From Mycolicibacterium malmesburyense (GTDB lineage: Bacteria > Actinomycetota > Actinomycetes > Mycobacteriales > Mycobacteriaceae): a DNA stretch of 21,038 nucleotides. The notes beneath the pieces were generated by a model. The model saw only the letters and a list, made by a program, of their open reading frames with translations. It searched no databases and was not told the DNA's origin. The stretch covers positions 1 through 21,038 of the forward strand of contig NZ_CVTB01000298.1 of assembly GCF_001050015.1 (NCBI RefSeq), read 5' to 3'. How positions within the stretch are numbered: the stretch's first letter is position 1; every line of letters starts with the position of its first letter. The translations under genes and the position numbers were made by a program. Positions 1-6,475 of the stretch are shown here, piece after piece.

Positions 1-468
1 CCCGACGCCTTGCCCCCCGCCGCACCTCCCCCGGCCGCGCCGCCCTCGCCCGCCCCCAACGCCGCCGCGACCGGCGCGCCGGCGGCCGCCGACCCCTGCG
101 AGGTCAATCTCGCCGCGCCGGAGATCACCAGGGCGGTGGCCGAGTTGCCCCGCGATCCGCGCAGCAATCAGGGCTGGAATCCGGAGCCGATCGCGGGCAA
201 CTACAACGAGTGCGCGCAGTTGTCGGTCGTCATCGTCAAGGCCAACACCAACGCGACGAACCCGAACACCCGGGCGGTGATGTTCCACCTCGGCAAGTTC
301 ATCCCCTCCGGTGCGCCCGACACCTACGGCTTCAACGGCGTGGACACGTTGGAGAGCACCGGCGACACCGTCGCGCTGCGCTACTCGAACGGCATGCCGG
401 GTCTCGACAGCGTGGTCAGGTTCCGCTGGAACGGAAACGGCGTCGAGCTGATCGGCAACACCGGCTGA
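1..468 (+). CDS. lprE: Lipoprotein LprE, C-terminal part (5' end outside window)
   Basis: The reading frame is open from base 1 and stops at TGA 466-468, so 155 residues of the C-terminal part are visible; the start, signal peptide and lipobox lie upstream of the window. The visible part opens with a Pro/Ala-rich linker of about 30 residues, as expected between a lipidated N-terminus and a folded domain. The folded domain contains DPCEVNL, ELPRDPRSNQGWNPEP, GNYNECAQLS and ends FRWNGNGVELIGNTG, which I recognise as the conserved core of mycobacterial LprE (Rv1252c). Two cysteines (in DPCE and NECAQ) could form a disulfide outside the membrane. The protein is expected to be anchored on the outer face of the cytoplasmic membrane. 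Its biochemical function is not evident from the sequence. It converges on the DUF559 gene, 73 bases away. Confidence 0.88.
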   Translation, partial: PDALPPAAPPPAAPPSPAPNAAATGAPAAADPCEVNLAAPEITRAVAELPRDPRSNQGWNPEPIAGNYNECAQLSVVIVKANTNATNPNTRAVMFHLGKFIPSGAPDTYGFNGVDTLESTGDTVALRYSNGMPGLDSVVRFRWNGNGVELIGNTG

Positions 469-473
469 CTATA

Positions 474-502
474 TTCCGCCGAACGTGGGTTACCCGCACG
501 CC
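474..502 (+). repeat. 29-bp inverted repeat, left arm
   Basis: The arm begins TTCCGCCGAACGTGGG and ends ACCCGCACGCC. Its exact reverse complement lies at 1624-1652. It starts 5 bases after the lprE stop and contains a small internal dyad, GGGTTACCC. After a 26-base spacer comes the word CCACACTCG (529-537). The right arm has the same word in mirror orientation after the same spacing. Confidence 0.9.
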
Positions 503-541
503 TTGACGGCCTCGGACGTGTATTGAGCCCACACTCGGGGC

Positions 542-1456
542 TTACCGCGAGTCGAGCCAGGAAGTTCGGGCGGCGAGCCGAACGTCGTCGCCATGCGGCC
601 AACCCCTTGCCTGCATCGCGTCGCGTACGCGTGCAAGGAAAATATGCGAGCGATAGCGCAAGAGATCTCGACTCACGCGGATGATCAGCCAGCCTTGACC
701 CGCCAGCTCGGCCAGGCGGTCGATGTCACGTGCGTGCTGTTCGGGATCCTCCCAATGTTGCGGACCGTCGTATTCGATGCCGACCTTGAATTCCTCCCAG
801 CCCATGTCGACGCGGCCGACGAAGCAGCCGTACTCGTCGACGACGAGGATTTGCGTCTGCGGCCTCGGAAATCCGGCCGCGATCAGCAGTAGCCGTGTCC
901 TTGTTTCCTGCGGTGACTCGGCGCCGCAGTCCATCAGCTCGACAACCTGCCGTAACTGCACCACACCGCGTGCGCCGCGATGGTTTTCGGCGACCCGCAC
1001 GACGTCGACCGGCTTGAGATCGGTAGCGTTCGCCAGCGCATCGACTCCGAGGATCGCCCTCTCGAGCCAGTTTCTCCGCCCGAGGTCGAATGCTGTCCGC
1101 GCCGGAGTGGTCACCGGCATTCCGCACGCGACGCCGGCTTCATCGTCGCGCAGTTTCGCCCGATGGATGATGATCCCGTCGACATCACAAGCCTCGACGC
1201 GAATCAGTTCGGCGGGTAAGTCCTCGTCGATCCATCGTGACCCATGCAGAGCCGCGGCGGATGATCCGGCGAGGGTGGCGTTCCGCCGGGACCACAACCA
1301 CGCCGCCACCGCTCGGATGTCGGGCGTCAGCGTCACTCCCTTCGGCAAGTACACATTGCGATAGATCATGTTGTGGCGGCTGACCAACGTCCGTCTGGTC
1401 ACGACGCCCGCCGCCAACGCTTCAGTGCCGATGAACGGCGATGACTTCGTATCCAT
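542..1456 (-). CDS. DUF559 / Vsr-fold nuclease-like protein with AbiEi-type N-terminus
   Basis: 304 residues from ATG 1456. The frame stays open upstream, but that extension is repeat-laden, low-complexity sequence with no family features, so I chose the start MDTKSSPF. The N-terminal part has a winged-helix-like stretch (TRRTLVSRHNMIYRNVYLPKG, roughly 20-40, given here only as a landmark) and the phrase TTPARTAFDLGRR (116-128), typical of AbiEi-type proteins. The C-terminal part matches DUF559, a Vsr/PD-(D/E)XK-like fold: ESPQE (180-184), RVD217, IEYDG (227-231), H234, the DIDR block near 244-247 and GWLIIRV (255-261). Acidic residues E228 and D230 are plausible metal ligands. Such proteins are common single genes in mycobacterial genomes. 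Their activity (nuclease, antitoxin-like regulator or defence factor) is unproven. No toxin partner adjoins it. It is framed by a perfect 29-bp inverted repeat. A GACAGT box 6 bases before the ATG hints at a leaderless transcript. Confidence 0.85.
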   Translation of the reverse strand: MDTKSSPFIGTEALAAGVVTRRTLVSRHNMIYRNVYLPKGVTLTPDIRAVAAWLWSRRNATLAGSSAAALHGSRWIDEDLPAELIRVEACDVDGIIIHRAKLRDDEAGVACGMPVTTPARTAFDLGRRNWLERAILGVDALANATDLKPVDVVRVAENHRGARGVVQLRQVVELMDCGAESPQETRTRLLLIAAGFPRPQTQILVVDEYGCFVGRVDMGWEEFKVGIEYDGPQHWEDPEQHARDIDRLAELAGQGWLIIRVSRDLLRYRSHIFLARVRDAMQARGWPHGDDVRLAARTSWLDSR

Positions 1457-1533
1457 GCCGTCACTGTCGGCAATCGGTCTCACGCGAACGGCCGATGCGG
1501 GCCGGTGAACGTGGCCCTGTGGATGCGCGTGCC

Positions 1534-1598
1534 GTTGGGGATGGACGAGTGTGGCGTTGGGGACGGACGAGTGTGGCGGGGGGACGGACGAGTGTGGC
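1534..1598 (+). repeat. Three tandem copies of a ~22-bp repeat
   Basis: Units lie at 1534-1555, 1556-1577 and 1578-1598 (22, 22 and 21 bp). They share the core GGACGAGTGTGGC, preceded by a G-rich run; unit 1 has GGATGGACGAG where the others have GGACGGACGAG. The copies sit between the DUF559 start and the right inverted-repeat arm, in a 232-bp gene-free stretch. The word CGAGTGTGG also occurs in opposite orientation at 529-537. Confidence 0.85.
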
Positions 1599-1623
1599 CT
1601 TGTGTCACGCGCGGGCCGCGTTC

Positions 1624-1652
1624 GGCGTGCGGGTAACCCACGTTCGGCGGAA
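1624..1652 (-). repeat. 29-bp inverted repeat, right arm
   Basis: Exact reverse complement of 474-502 (29 of 29 bases). A 26-base spacer (1598-1623) separates it from the last CGAGTGTGG word of the tandem repeat (1589-1597), mirroring the left end. The word CTCGGACGTGT follows directly at 1653-1663 and recurs in the same orientation at 511-521, inside the left end. No obvious target-site duplication flanks the pair. Confidence 0.9.
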
Positions 1653-1676
1653 CTCGGACGTGTCGCCCGGGTCACA

Positions 1677-1682
1677 TACAGT
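1677..1682 (+). promoter_or_regulatory. Putative -10 box of a leaderless promoter for the nuclease-helicase gene
   Basis: TACAGT fits the mycobacterial TANNNT -10 pattern and ends 6 bases before the GTG at 1689. Initiation at the usual distance would place the transcript start on the G of the start codon. There is no purine-rich ribosome-binding site upstream, which agrees with leaderless translation. The -35 region (about 1654-1659) is not a recognisable match. Confidence 0.5.
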
Positions 1683-1688
1683 GGCAGC

Positions 1689-4600
1689 GTGTTCGTGGCC
1701 CCCGATGGCGCCGAAACCCGCGTCATATACAGCGCATCCGATCTCGCAGCGGCAGCCCGCTGTGAGTACGCGCTGCTGCGCGCCTTCGACGCCAAGCTCG
1801 GCAGGGGGCCCGCCGTCGCGGTCGAGGACGAGCTGCTGGCCCGCACGGCCCAGCTCGGCGGTGACCACGAAAAGCGGCATCTCGATCTGTTGCGCGACCG
1901 GGCCGACGTCGCGGTCATCGGCAAGCCTCAGTACACGGTCGACGGGCTGACCGCCGCCGCCGAGCAGACGCGGCGCGCGGTCGAGCGTCGTGCGGAGGTG
2001 ATCTACCAGGCCGCGATGTTCGACGGCCGGTTCGTCGGCTTCGCCGACTTCCTGATCCTCGAGCAGGGCCCCGACGGTGAGCGGTACCGGTTGCGCGACA
2101 CCAAGCTCGCGCGCTCGGTGAAGGTGGAGGCGCTGCTGCAGTTGGCTGCCTACGCCGAAACGCTGTCGGCGGCGGGCGTACCGGTCGCCGACGAGGTCGA
2201 GCTGGTGCTGGGCGACGGGGCCACCGCGAGTTACCGCGTCGACGAGTTGCTTCCGGTCTATCGTCCCCGCCGCGCGGCCCTGCAGCGGCTGCTCGACGAC
2301 CACCTCGCCTCCGGTGCGCCCGTCGACTGGGCCGACGACTCCGTGCGGGCGTGCTTCCGCTGCCCCGAATGTGAGGCCCAGGTGCGGGCCACCGACGACC
2401 TGCTGCTGGTGGCGAACATGCGGGTGAGCCAGCGGGCGCGCCTGCTCGACGCGGACATCACCACGGTCGCCGAACTCGCGAACCACGACGGTCCGGTGGC
2501 CGAGCTTCCGGCGCGGACGTTCACCGCGCTGCGGGATCAGGCGCGGTTGCAGCTGGCCCCGCGAGTGGACGGCAAGCCGCCGTACCGGGTTGTCGACCCG
2601 CAACCGTTGACGCTGCTGCCCGACCCCGACAAGGGTGACCTGTTCTTCGATTTCGAGGGCGACCCGCTGTGGACGGCCAACGGTCACGAGTGGGGCCTGG
2701 AGTACATGTGGGGCGTGCTCGAGGTGGGCGGCGGGTTCCGGCCGCTGTGGGCACACGACCGAGCGAGTGAGCGCAAGGCCCTTCTCGACTTCCTCAAGCT
2801 GGTGCGCCAACGCCGCAAGAAGTATCCGAAGATGCACATCTACCACTACGCGGCGTACGAGAAGAGCGCCCTGCTGCGATTGGCCGGCCGCTACGGCGTC
2901 GGCGAGGACGAGGTCGACGACCTGCTGCGCAGCGGTGTGCTGGTCGATCTGTACCCGTTGGTGCGCAAGAGCATTCGCGTGGGCACCGAGAACTACAGCC
3001 TCAAGTCGCTCGAGCCGCTGTACATGGGCTCGGAGTTGCGCGACGGCGACGTCACCACCGCGACGGAGTCGATCACGATGTACGCGCGGTTCTGTGAGAT
3101 GCGCGCCGAGGGTCGCGACGACGAGGCCGCGAACATGCTCAAGAAGATCGAGGACTACAACCGCTACGACTGCCGCTCGACACACCGCCTGCGCGACTGG
3201 CTGATCAAGATCGCCATCGAGTCGAGCGTTCCTCCGCTCGGGCCGCAACCCGTCGCCCTGGGCGTCGCGGTCGAGGACACCGACGATCTGGCGCGCACGC
3301 TGATGGAGTTCGCCGGAGACGGTGTGGCTGAACGCAGTCCCGAGCAGACGGCCGTGGCGCTGGTGGCCGCCGCCCGCGGGTATCACCGCCGCGAGGACAA
3401 ACCGTTCTGGTGGGCGCACTTCGACCGGCTCAACAGCGCGGTCGACGAGTGGGGCGACACCAGCGACGTGTTCCTGGTCGACACCGACCGAACGACCGTC
3501 GTCAAGGACTGGCATCTGCCGTCGGCGCGCGCCCGCAAGAAGCAGCGGTGGCTGGAGCTGACCGGGACGCTGGAGGGCGGCGAACTCCACCGCGAGGTGT
3601 TCGCACTCTACGAGCCGCCGTCGCCTGCGGGCATCGCGGACAACGCGGACCGCCGTGCGGCGGGGAGTGCGGACGTCAAAGAGATCGACGACTCGACCGC
3701 TCCCATCCGGGTGGTGATCTGCGAACGGGAAACACCGGCCGGGACCTTCGCTCAGACGCCGTTCGCGCTCACCCCGCGAAACATCGTGCCGAACAAGAAA
3801 TTACGTGAGGCGATCGATGACGCCGCCGCCGAGATCGCCGCGACGCTGCCCGACCTACCGCGGACCGCCGTCGCCGACGTGCTGCTGCGGCGGCCGCCGC
3901 GGACTCGCAGCGGTGCACCCCTCTCCCGCACCGGCGACGCCACCGCCGACATCACCGCCGCGGTGCTCGACCTCGACTCGTCGTATGTCGCGGTGCACGG
4001 CCCCCCGGGCACCGGCAAGACGTACACCGCCGCGCGCATCGTCGCCCGGCTGGTCAACGAACACCAGTGGCGCGTCGGGGTCGTCGCGCAGTCACATGCG
4101 GTGGTGGAGAACCTGTTTCGCGACCTGATCAAGGCCGGCGTGGATCCGGCGCGGATAGCGAAGAAGGACTGCCCCGGGGACGTCGGGTGTCAGGCGATCG
4201 ACAAGGACGAGTACGCGGCGTTCATCGCAGATCACGCCGGGTGCGTCATCGGCGGCACCGCATGGGATTTCGCCAACGACACCCGCGTTGAGGCCCGCAG
4301 CCTCGACCTGCTGGTGATCGAGGAGGCCGGACAGTTCTGCCTAGCCAACACGATCGCCGTGGCCAGGGCGGCCGCCAACCTGATGCTCCTCGGCGACCCG
4401 CAACAGCTGCCGCAGGTCAGCCAGGGCCACCACCCCGAACCGGTCGACGCGTCGGCGCTGGGCTGGCTGGTGCAGGAGAACCGCACGCTGCCCGAGCAAT
4501 TCGGCTACTTCCTGGACCGCTCGTACCGCATGCACCCCGCGGTGTGCGCGCCGGTGTCCCGGCTGGCATACCAGGGCAAGCTGCGTTCCGCGGAGGGCCG

Positions 4601-5120
4601 CCCCGCCGCGCGGCGCCTCGAGGGTCACGATCCGGGTGTGCGCGTGGTGTCCATCCCCCACGACGGCAACTCGACGAGCAGCCCCGAGGAGGCCGAAGCG
4701 ATCGTCGCGGCGACGCGGCAACTGCTCGGCAGCCAGTGGACCGACGAGGACGGCGCTCGCCCGCTGGCCGAGGACGACGTGCTCGTCGTCGCCCCGTACA
4801 ACGCGCAGGTGATGCTGCTGCGCGACCACTTCGAGGCGGCCGGGTTGTCCGGGGTCTCGGTCGGCACCGTGGACAAGTTCCAGGGCAGGCAGGCGCCGGT
4901 GGTGTTCGTGTCGATGACGGCGTCATCCATCGACGATGTGCCACGCGGGATTTCGTTCCTGCTCAACAGGAACCGGCTCAACGTCGCGATCAGCCGCGCC
5001 AAGTACCTCAGCGTGATCGTCCGCTCGGAGGCGCTCACCGAGTACCTGCCGGCCACCCCGGACCGCTTGATCGAGTTGGGTGCGTTCCTGTCGCTGGGCG
5101 CGTGTGATACACCCACGTGA
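1689..5120 (+). CDS. TM0106-family RecB-like nuclease / DEDDy exonuclease / SF1 helicase fusion (Rv1251c type)
   Basis: 1143 residues from GTG 1689, chosen because VFVAPDGAETRVIYSASDL aligns with remembered Rv1251c (about 1139 residues) and a -10 box lies just upstream. Three modules are visible. (1) A RecB/Cas4-like nuclease, about 1-230: H64, D120, D137-T-K139, Q151 and Y155 form the PD-(D/E)XK set, and Cys25 with CFRCPEC (Cys222, 225, 228) matches the four-cysteine iron-sulfur staple of AddB/Cas4 enzymes. (2) A DnaQ/RNase H-like exonuclease: FDFEGDP (D321, E323) and YNRYD (Y490, D494). (3) An SF1 helicase of the Upf1/Dna2 type: Walker A GPPGTGKT (771-778), motif II EEAG (878-881), GDPQQLPQV (902-910), SYRMHP (945-950), DKFQGRQ (1062-1068) and AISRAK (from 1100). 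It is inferred to process DNA or RNA ends; the substrate is unknown. Its stop overlaps the next start. Confidence 0.92.
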   Translation: MFVAPDGAETRVIYSASDLAAAARCEYALLRAFDAKLGRGPAVAVEDELLARTAQLGGDHEKRHLDLLRDRADVAVIGKPQYTVDGLTAAAEQTRRAVERRAEVIYQAAMFDGRFVGFADFLILEQGPDGERYRLRDTKLARSVKVEALLQLAAYAETLSAAGVPVADEVELVLGDGATASYRVDELLPVYRPRRAALQRLLDDHLASGAPVDWADDSVRACFRCPECEAQVRATDDLLLVANMRVSQRARLLDADITTVAELANHDGPVAELPARTFTALRDQARLQLAPRVDGKPPYRVVDPQPLTLLPDPDKGDLFFDFEGDPLWTANGHEWGLEYMWGVLEVGGGFRPLWAHDRASERKALLDFLKLVRQRRKKYPKMHIYHYAAYEKSALLRLAGRYGVGEDEVDDLLRSGVLVDLYPLVRKSIRVGTENYSLKSLEPLYMGSELRDGDVTTATESITMYARFCEMRAEGRDDEAANMLKKIEDYNRYDCRSTHRLRDWLIKIAIESSVPPLGPQPVALGVAVEDTDDLARTLMEFAGDGVAERSPEQTAVALVAAARGYHRREDKPFWWAHFDRLNSAVDEWGDTSDVFLVDTDRTTVVKDWHLPSARARKKQRWLELTGTLEGGELHREVFALYEPPSPAGIADNADRRAAGSADVKEIDDSTAPIRVVICERETPAGTFAQTPFALTPRNIVPNKKLREAIDDAAAEIAATLPDLPRTAVADVLLRRPPRTRSGAPLSRTGDATADITAAVLDLDSSYVAVHGPPGTGKTYTAARIVARLVNEHQWRVGVVAQSHAVVENLFRDLIKAGVDPARIAKKDCPGDVGCQAIDKDEYAAFIADHAGCVIGGTAWDFANDTRVEARSLDLLVIEEAGQFCLANTIAVARAAANLMLLGDPQQLPQVSQGHHPEPVDASALGWLVQENRTLPEQFGYFLDRSYRMHPAVCAPVSRLAYQGKLRSAEGRPAARRLEGHDPGVRVVSIPHDGNSTSSPEEAEAIVAATRQLLGSQWTDEDGARPLAEDDVLVVAPYNAQVMLLRDHFEAAGLSGVSVGTVDKFQGRQAPVVFVSMTASSIDDVPRGISFLLNRNRLNVAISRAKYLSVIVRSEALTEYLPATPDRLIELGAFLSLGACDTPT

Positions 5121-6472
5121 TGAGTTTGACCGACCGGCTGGACGAGATCGTCGGAACCGCCTATGTCAGCACCGATCCCGACGTGCTCGCGGCGCGCGTC
5201 GTCGACCACACCGGGCGTTACCGCGGGCGAGCCAGCACCCTGGTGCGGCCGGGTTCGGCCGACGAGGTCGCCGCGGTGCTACGGGCCTGCCGTGAGGCCG
5301 GGGCCTACGTCACCGTGCAGGGCGGCCGGACATCGTTGGTCGCCGGCACCGTGCCCGAGCACGACGACGTGCTGCTGTCCACCGAGCGGTTACGCGACAT
5401 CGGCGACGTCGACGTCGCCGAACGTCGAATCTCGGTCGGCGCGGGCGTGACTCTGGCCGAAGTGCAACGGACGGCGAGTGCGGCGGGGCTGGTGTTCGGC
5501 GTCGACCTGGCCGCACGCGACACCGCGACCGTCGGCGGAATGGCCTCGACGAACGCGGGCGGGCTGCGCACCGTCCGCTACGGCAACATGGGCGAGCAGG
5601 TGATCGGCTTGGACGTCGCGCTGCCCGACGGTTCGGTCGTACACCGGCACAGCCGCGTGCGCATGGACAACACCGGTTACGACCTGGCGTCGCTGTTCGT
5701 CGGCGCCGAGGGCACGTTGGGCGTCATCACCGCGCTCGACCTGAGGCTGCATCCCACGCCTGCTCACCGGGTCACCGCGATCTGCGGGTTCGCCGACCTC
5801 GACGCGCTCGTCGACGCCGGACGCGTCTTCCGCGACCTGGACGGCATCGCCGCGCTGGAGTTGATCGACGCGCGCGCCAGCGCGTTGACCGCCGAACACG
5901 CCGGGGTGCCCGCCCCCGTCGACGGCGCGTGGCAGCTGCTCATCGAGTTGGCCGGCGACACCGACCAGACCGAGCGGCTGGCCGCAGCGATAGAGGACGC
6001 CGACCTGTGCGGCGAGCCGGCCGTCAGCGTCGACGCGGCCGCACAGCAGCGGCTGTGGCAGGTGCGCGAGGCCCTCGCCGAGGTGCTCGGCGTCTACGGG
6101 CCGCCGCTGAAATTCGATGTCTCGCTGCCGCTCTCGTCGATCGCGCCGTTCGCGGCCGAGGCCGCCGACGTCGTCTCCGCCCATGCGCCCGAGGCGATCC
6201 CGGTGCTGTTCGGGCATGTGGGCGAGGGCAACCTGCACCTGAACCTCGTGCGGTGCACGCTCGACAGCGGAGCCGAGCGAGCGCTGTATTCGGCGATGAT
6301 GGACCTGATCGCCCGGATGGGCGGCAACGTCAGCTCCGAGCACGGCGTCGGCACCCGCAAACGGGCCTACCTCGGGATGTCGCGGACCGACGCCGACATC
6401 GCGGCGATGCGGACCCTCAAGGCGGCGTTCGACCCGTCCGGCTATCTCAATCCCGCGGTGCTCTTCGGCTAG
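5120..6472 (+). CDS. FAD-linked oxidase, GlcD / D-lactate dehydrogenase-like (Rv1257c type)
   Basis: 450 residues from ATG 5120; GTG 5117 just upstream is an alternative start. The ATG shares its A with the TGA of the helicase gene (TGATG), indicating translational coupling. The N-terminal half is an FAD_binding_4 (PCMH-type) domain: a PGSADEVAAVL helix, QGGRTSLVAG, and GGMASTNAGGLRTVRYGNMG starting near residue 139. The C-terminal half is the FAD-oxidase_C domain with GHVGEGNLHLN (365-375; H366 and H373), SSEHGVGTRKR (405-415; E407 and H408) and the terminal LKAAFDPSGYLNPAVLF. These His/Glu residues match the substrate and metal site of 2-hydroxyacid dehydrogenases. Expected reaction: oxidation of a D-2-hydroxy acid, with electrons passed to an acceptor. 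There is no iron-sulfur partner gene (GlcF type) nearby. It strongly resembles Rv1257c, which in M. tuberculosis lies a few genes away. Substrate unknown. Confidence 0.88.
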   Translation: MSLTDRLDEIVGTAYVSTDPDVLAARVVDHTGRYRGRASTLVRPGSADEVAAVLRACREAGAYVTVQGGRTSLVAGTVPEHDDVLLSTERLRDIGDVDVAERRISVGAGVTLAEVQRTASAAGLVFGVDLAARDTATVGGMASTNAGGLRTVRYGNMGEQVIGLDVALPDGSVVHRHSRVRMDNTGYDLASLFVGAEGTLGVITALDLRLHPTPAHRVTAICGFADLDALVDAGRVFRDLDGIAALELIDARASALTAEHAGVPAPVDGAWQLLIELAGDTDQTERLAAAIEDADLCGEPAVSVDAAAQQRLWQVREALAEVLGVYGPPLKFDVSLPLSSIAPFAAEAADVVSAHAPEAIPVLFGHVGEGNLHLNLVRCTLDSGAERALYSAMMDLIARMGGNVSSEHGVGTRKRAYLGMSRTDADIAAMRTLKAAFDPSGYLNPAVLFG

Positions 6473-6475
6473 CCG

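Noticed and set aside
1534..1598. CRISPR array
   Set aside because: The units are directly adjacent with no unique spacers, and there are only three copies.
474..1652. Insertion sequence
   Set aside because: The inverted repeats suggest a mobile unit, but there is no transposase or DDE/Tyr recombinase frame and no target-site duplication, so I recorded only the repeats.
1457..1924. N-terminal extension of the DUF559 frame up to 1924 (156 extra residues)
   Set aside because: It runs antisense through the helicase start and the tandem repeats, is low-complexity Arg/Ser/Ala, and the family begins near MDTKSS.
1605..3590. 661-residue open frame on the minus strand
   Set aside because: Antisense to the nuclease-helicase gene; His/Arg/Val/Gln-rich composition typical of a GC-rich shadow frame, and no recognisable domain.
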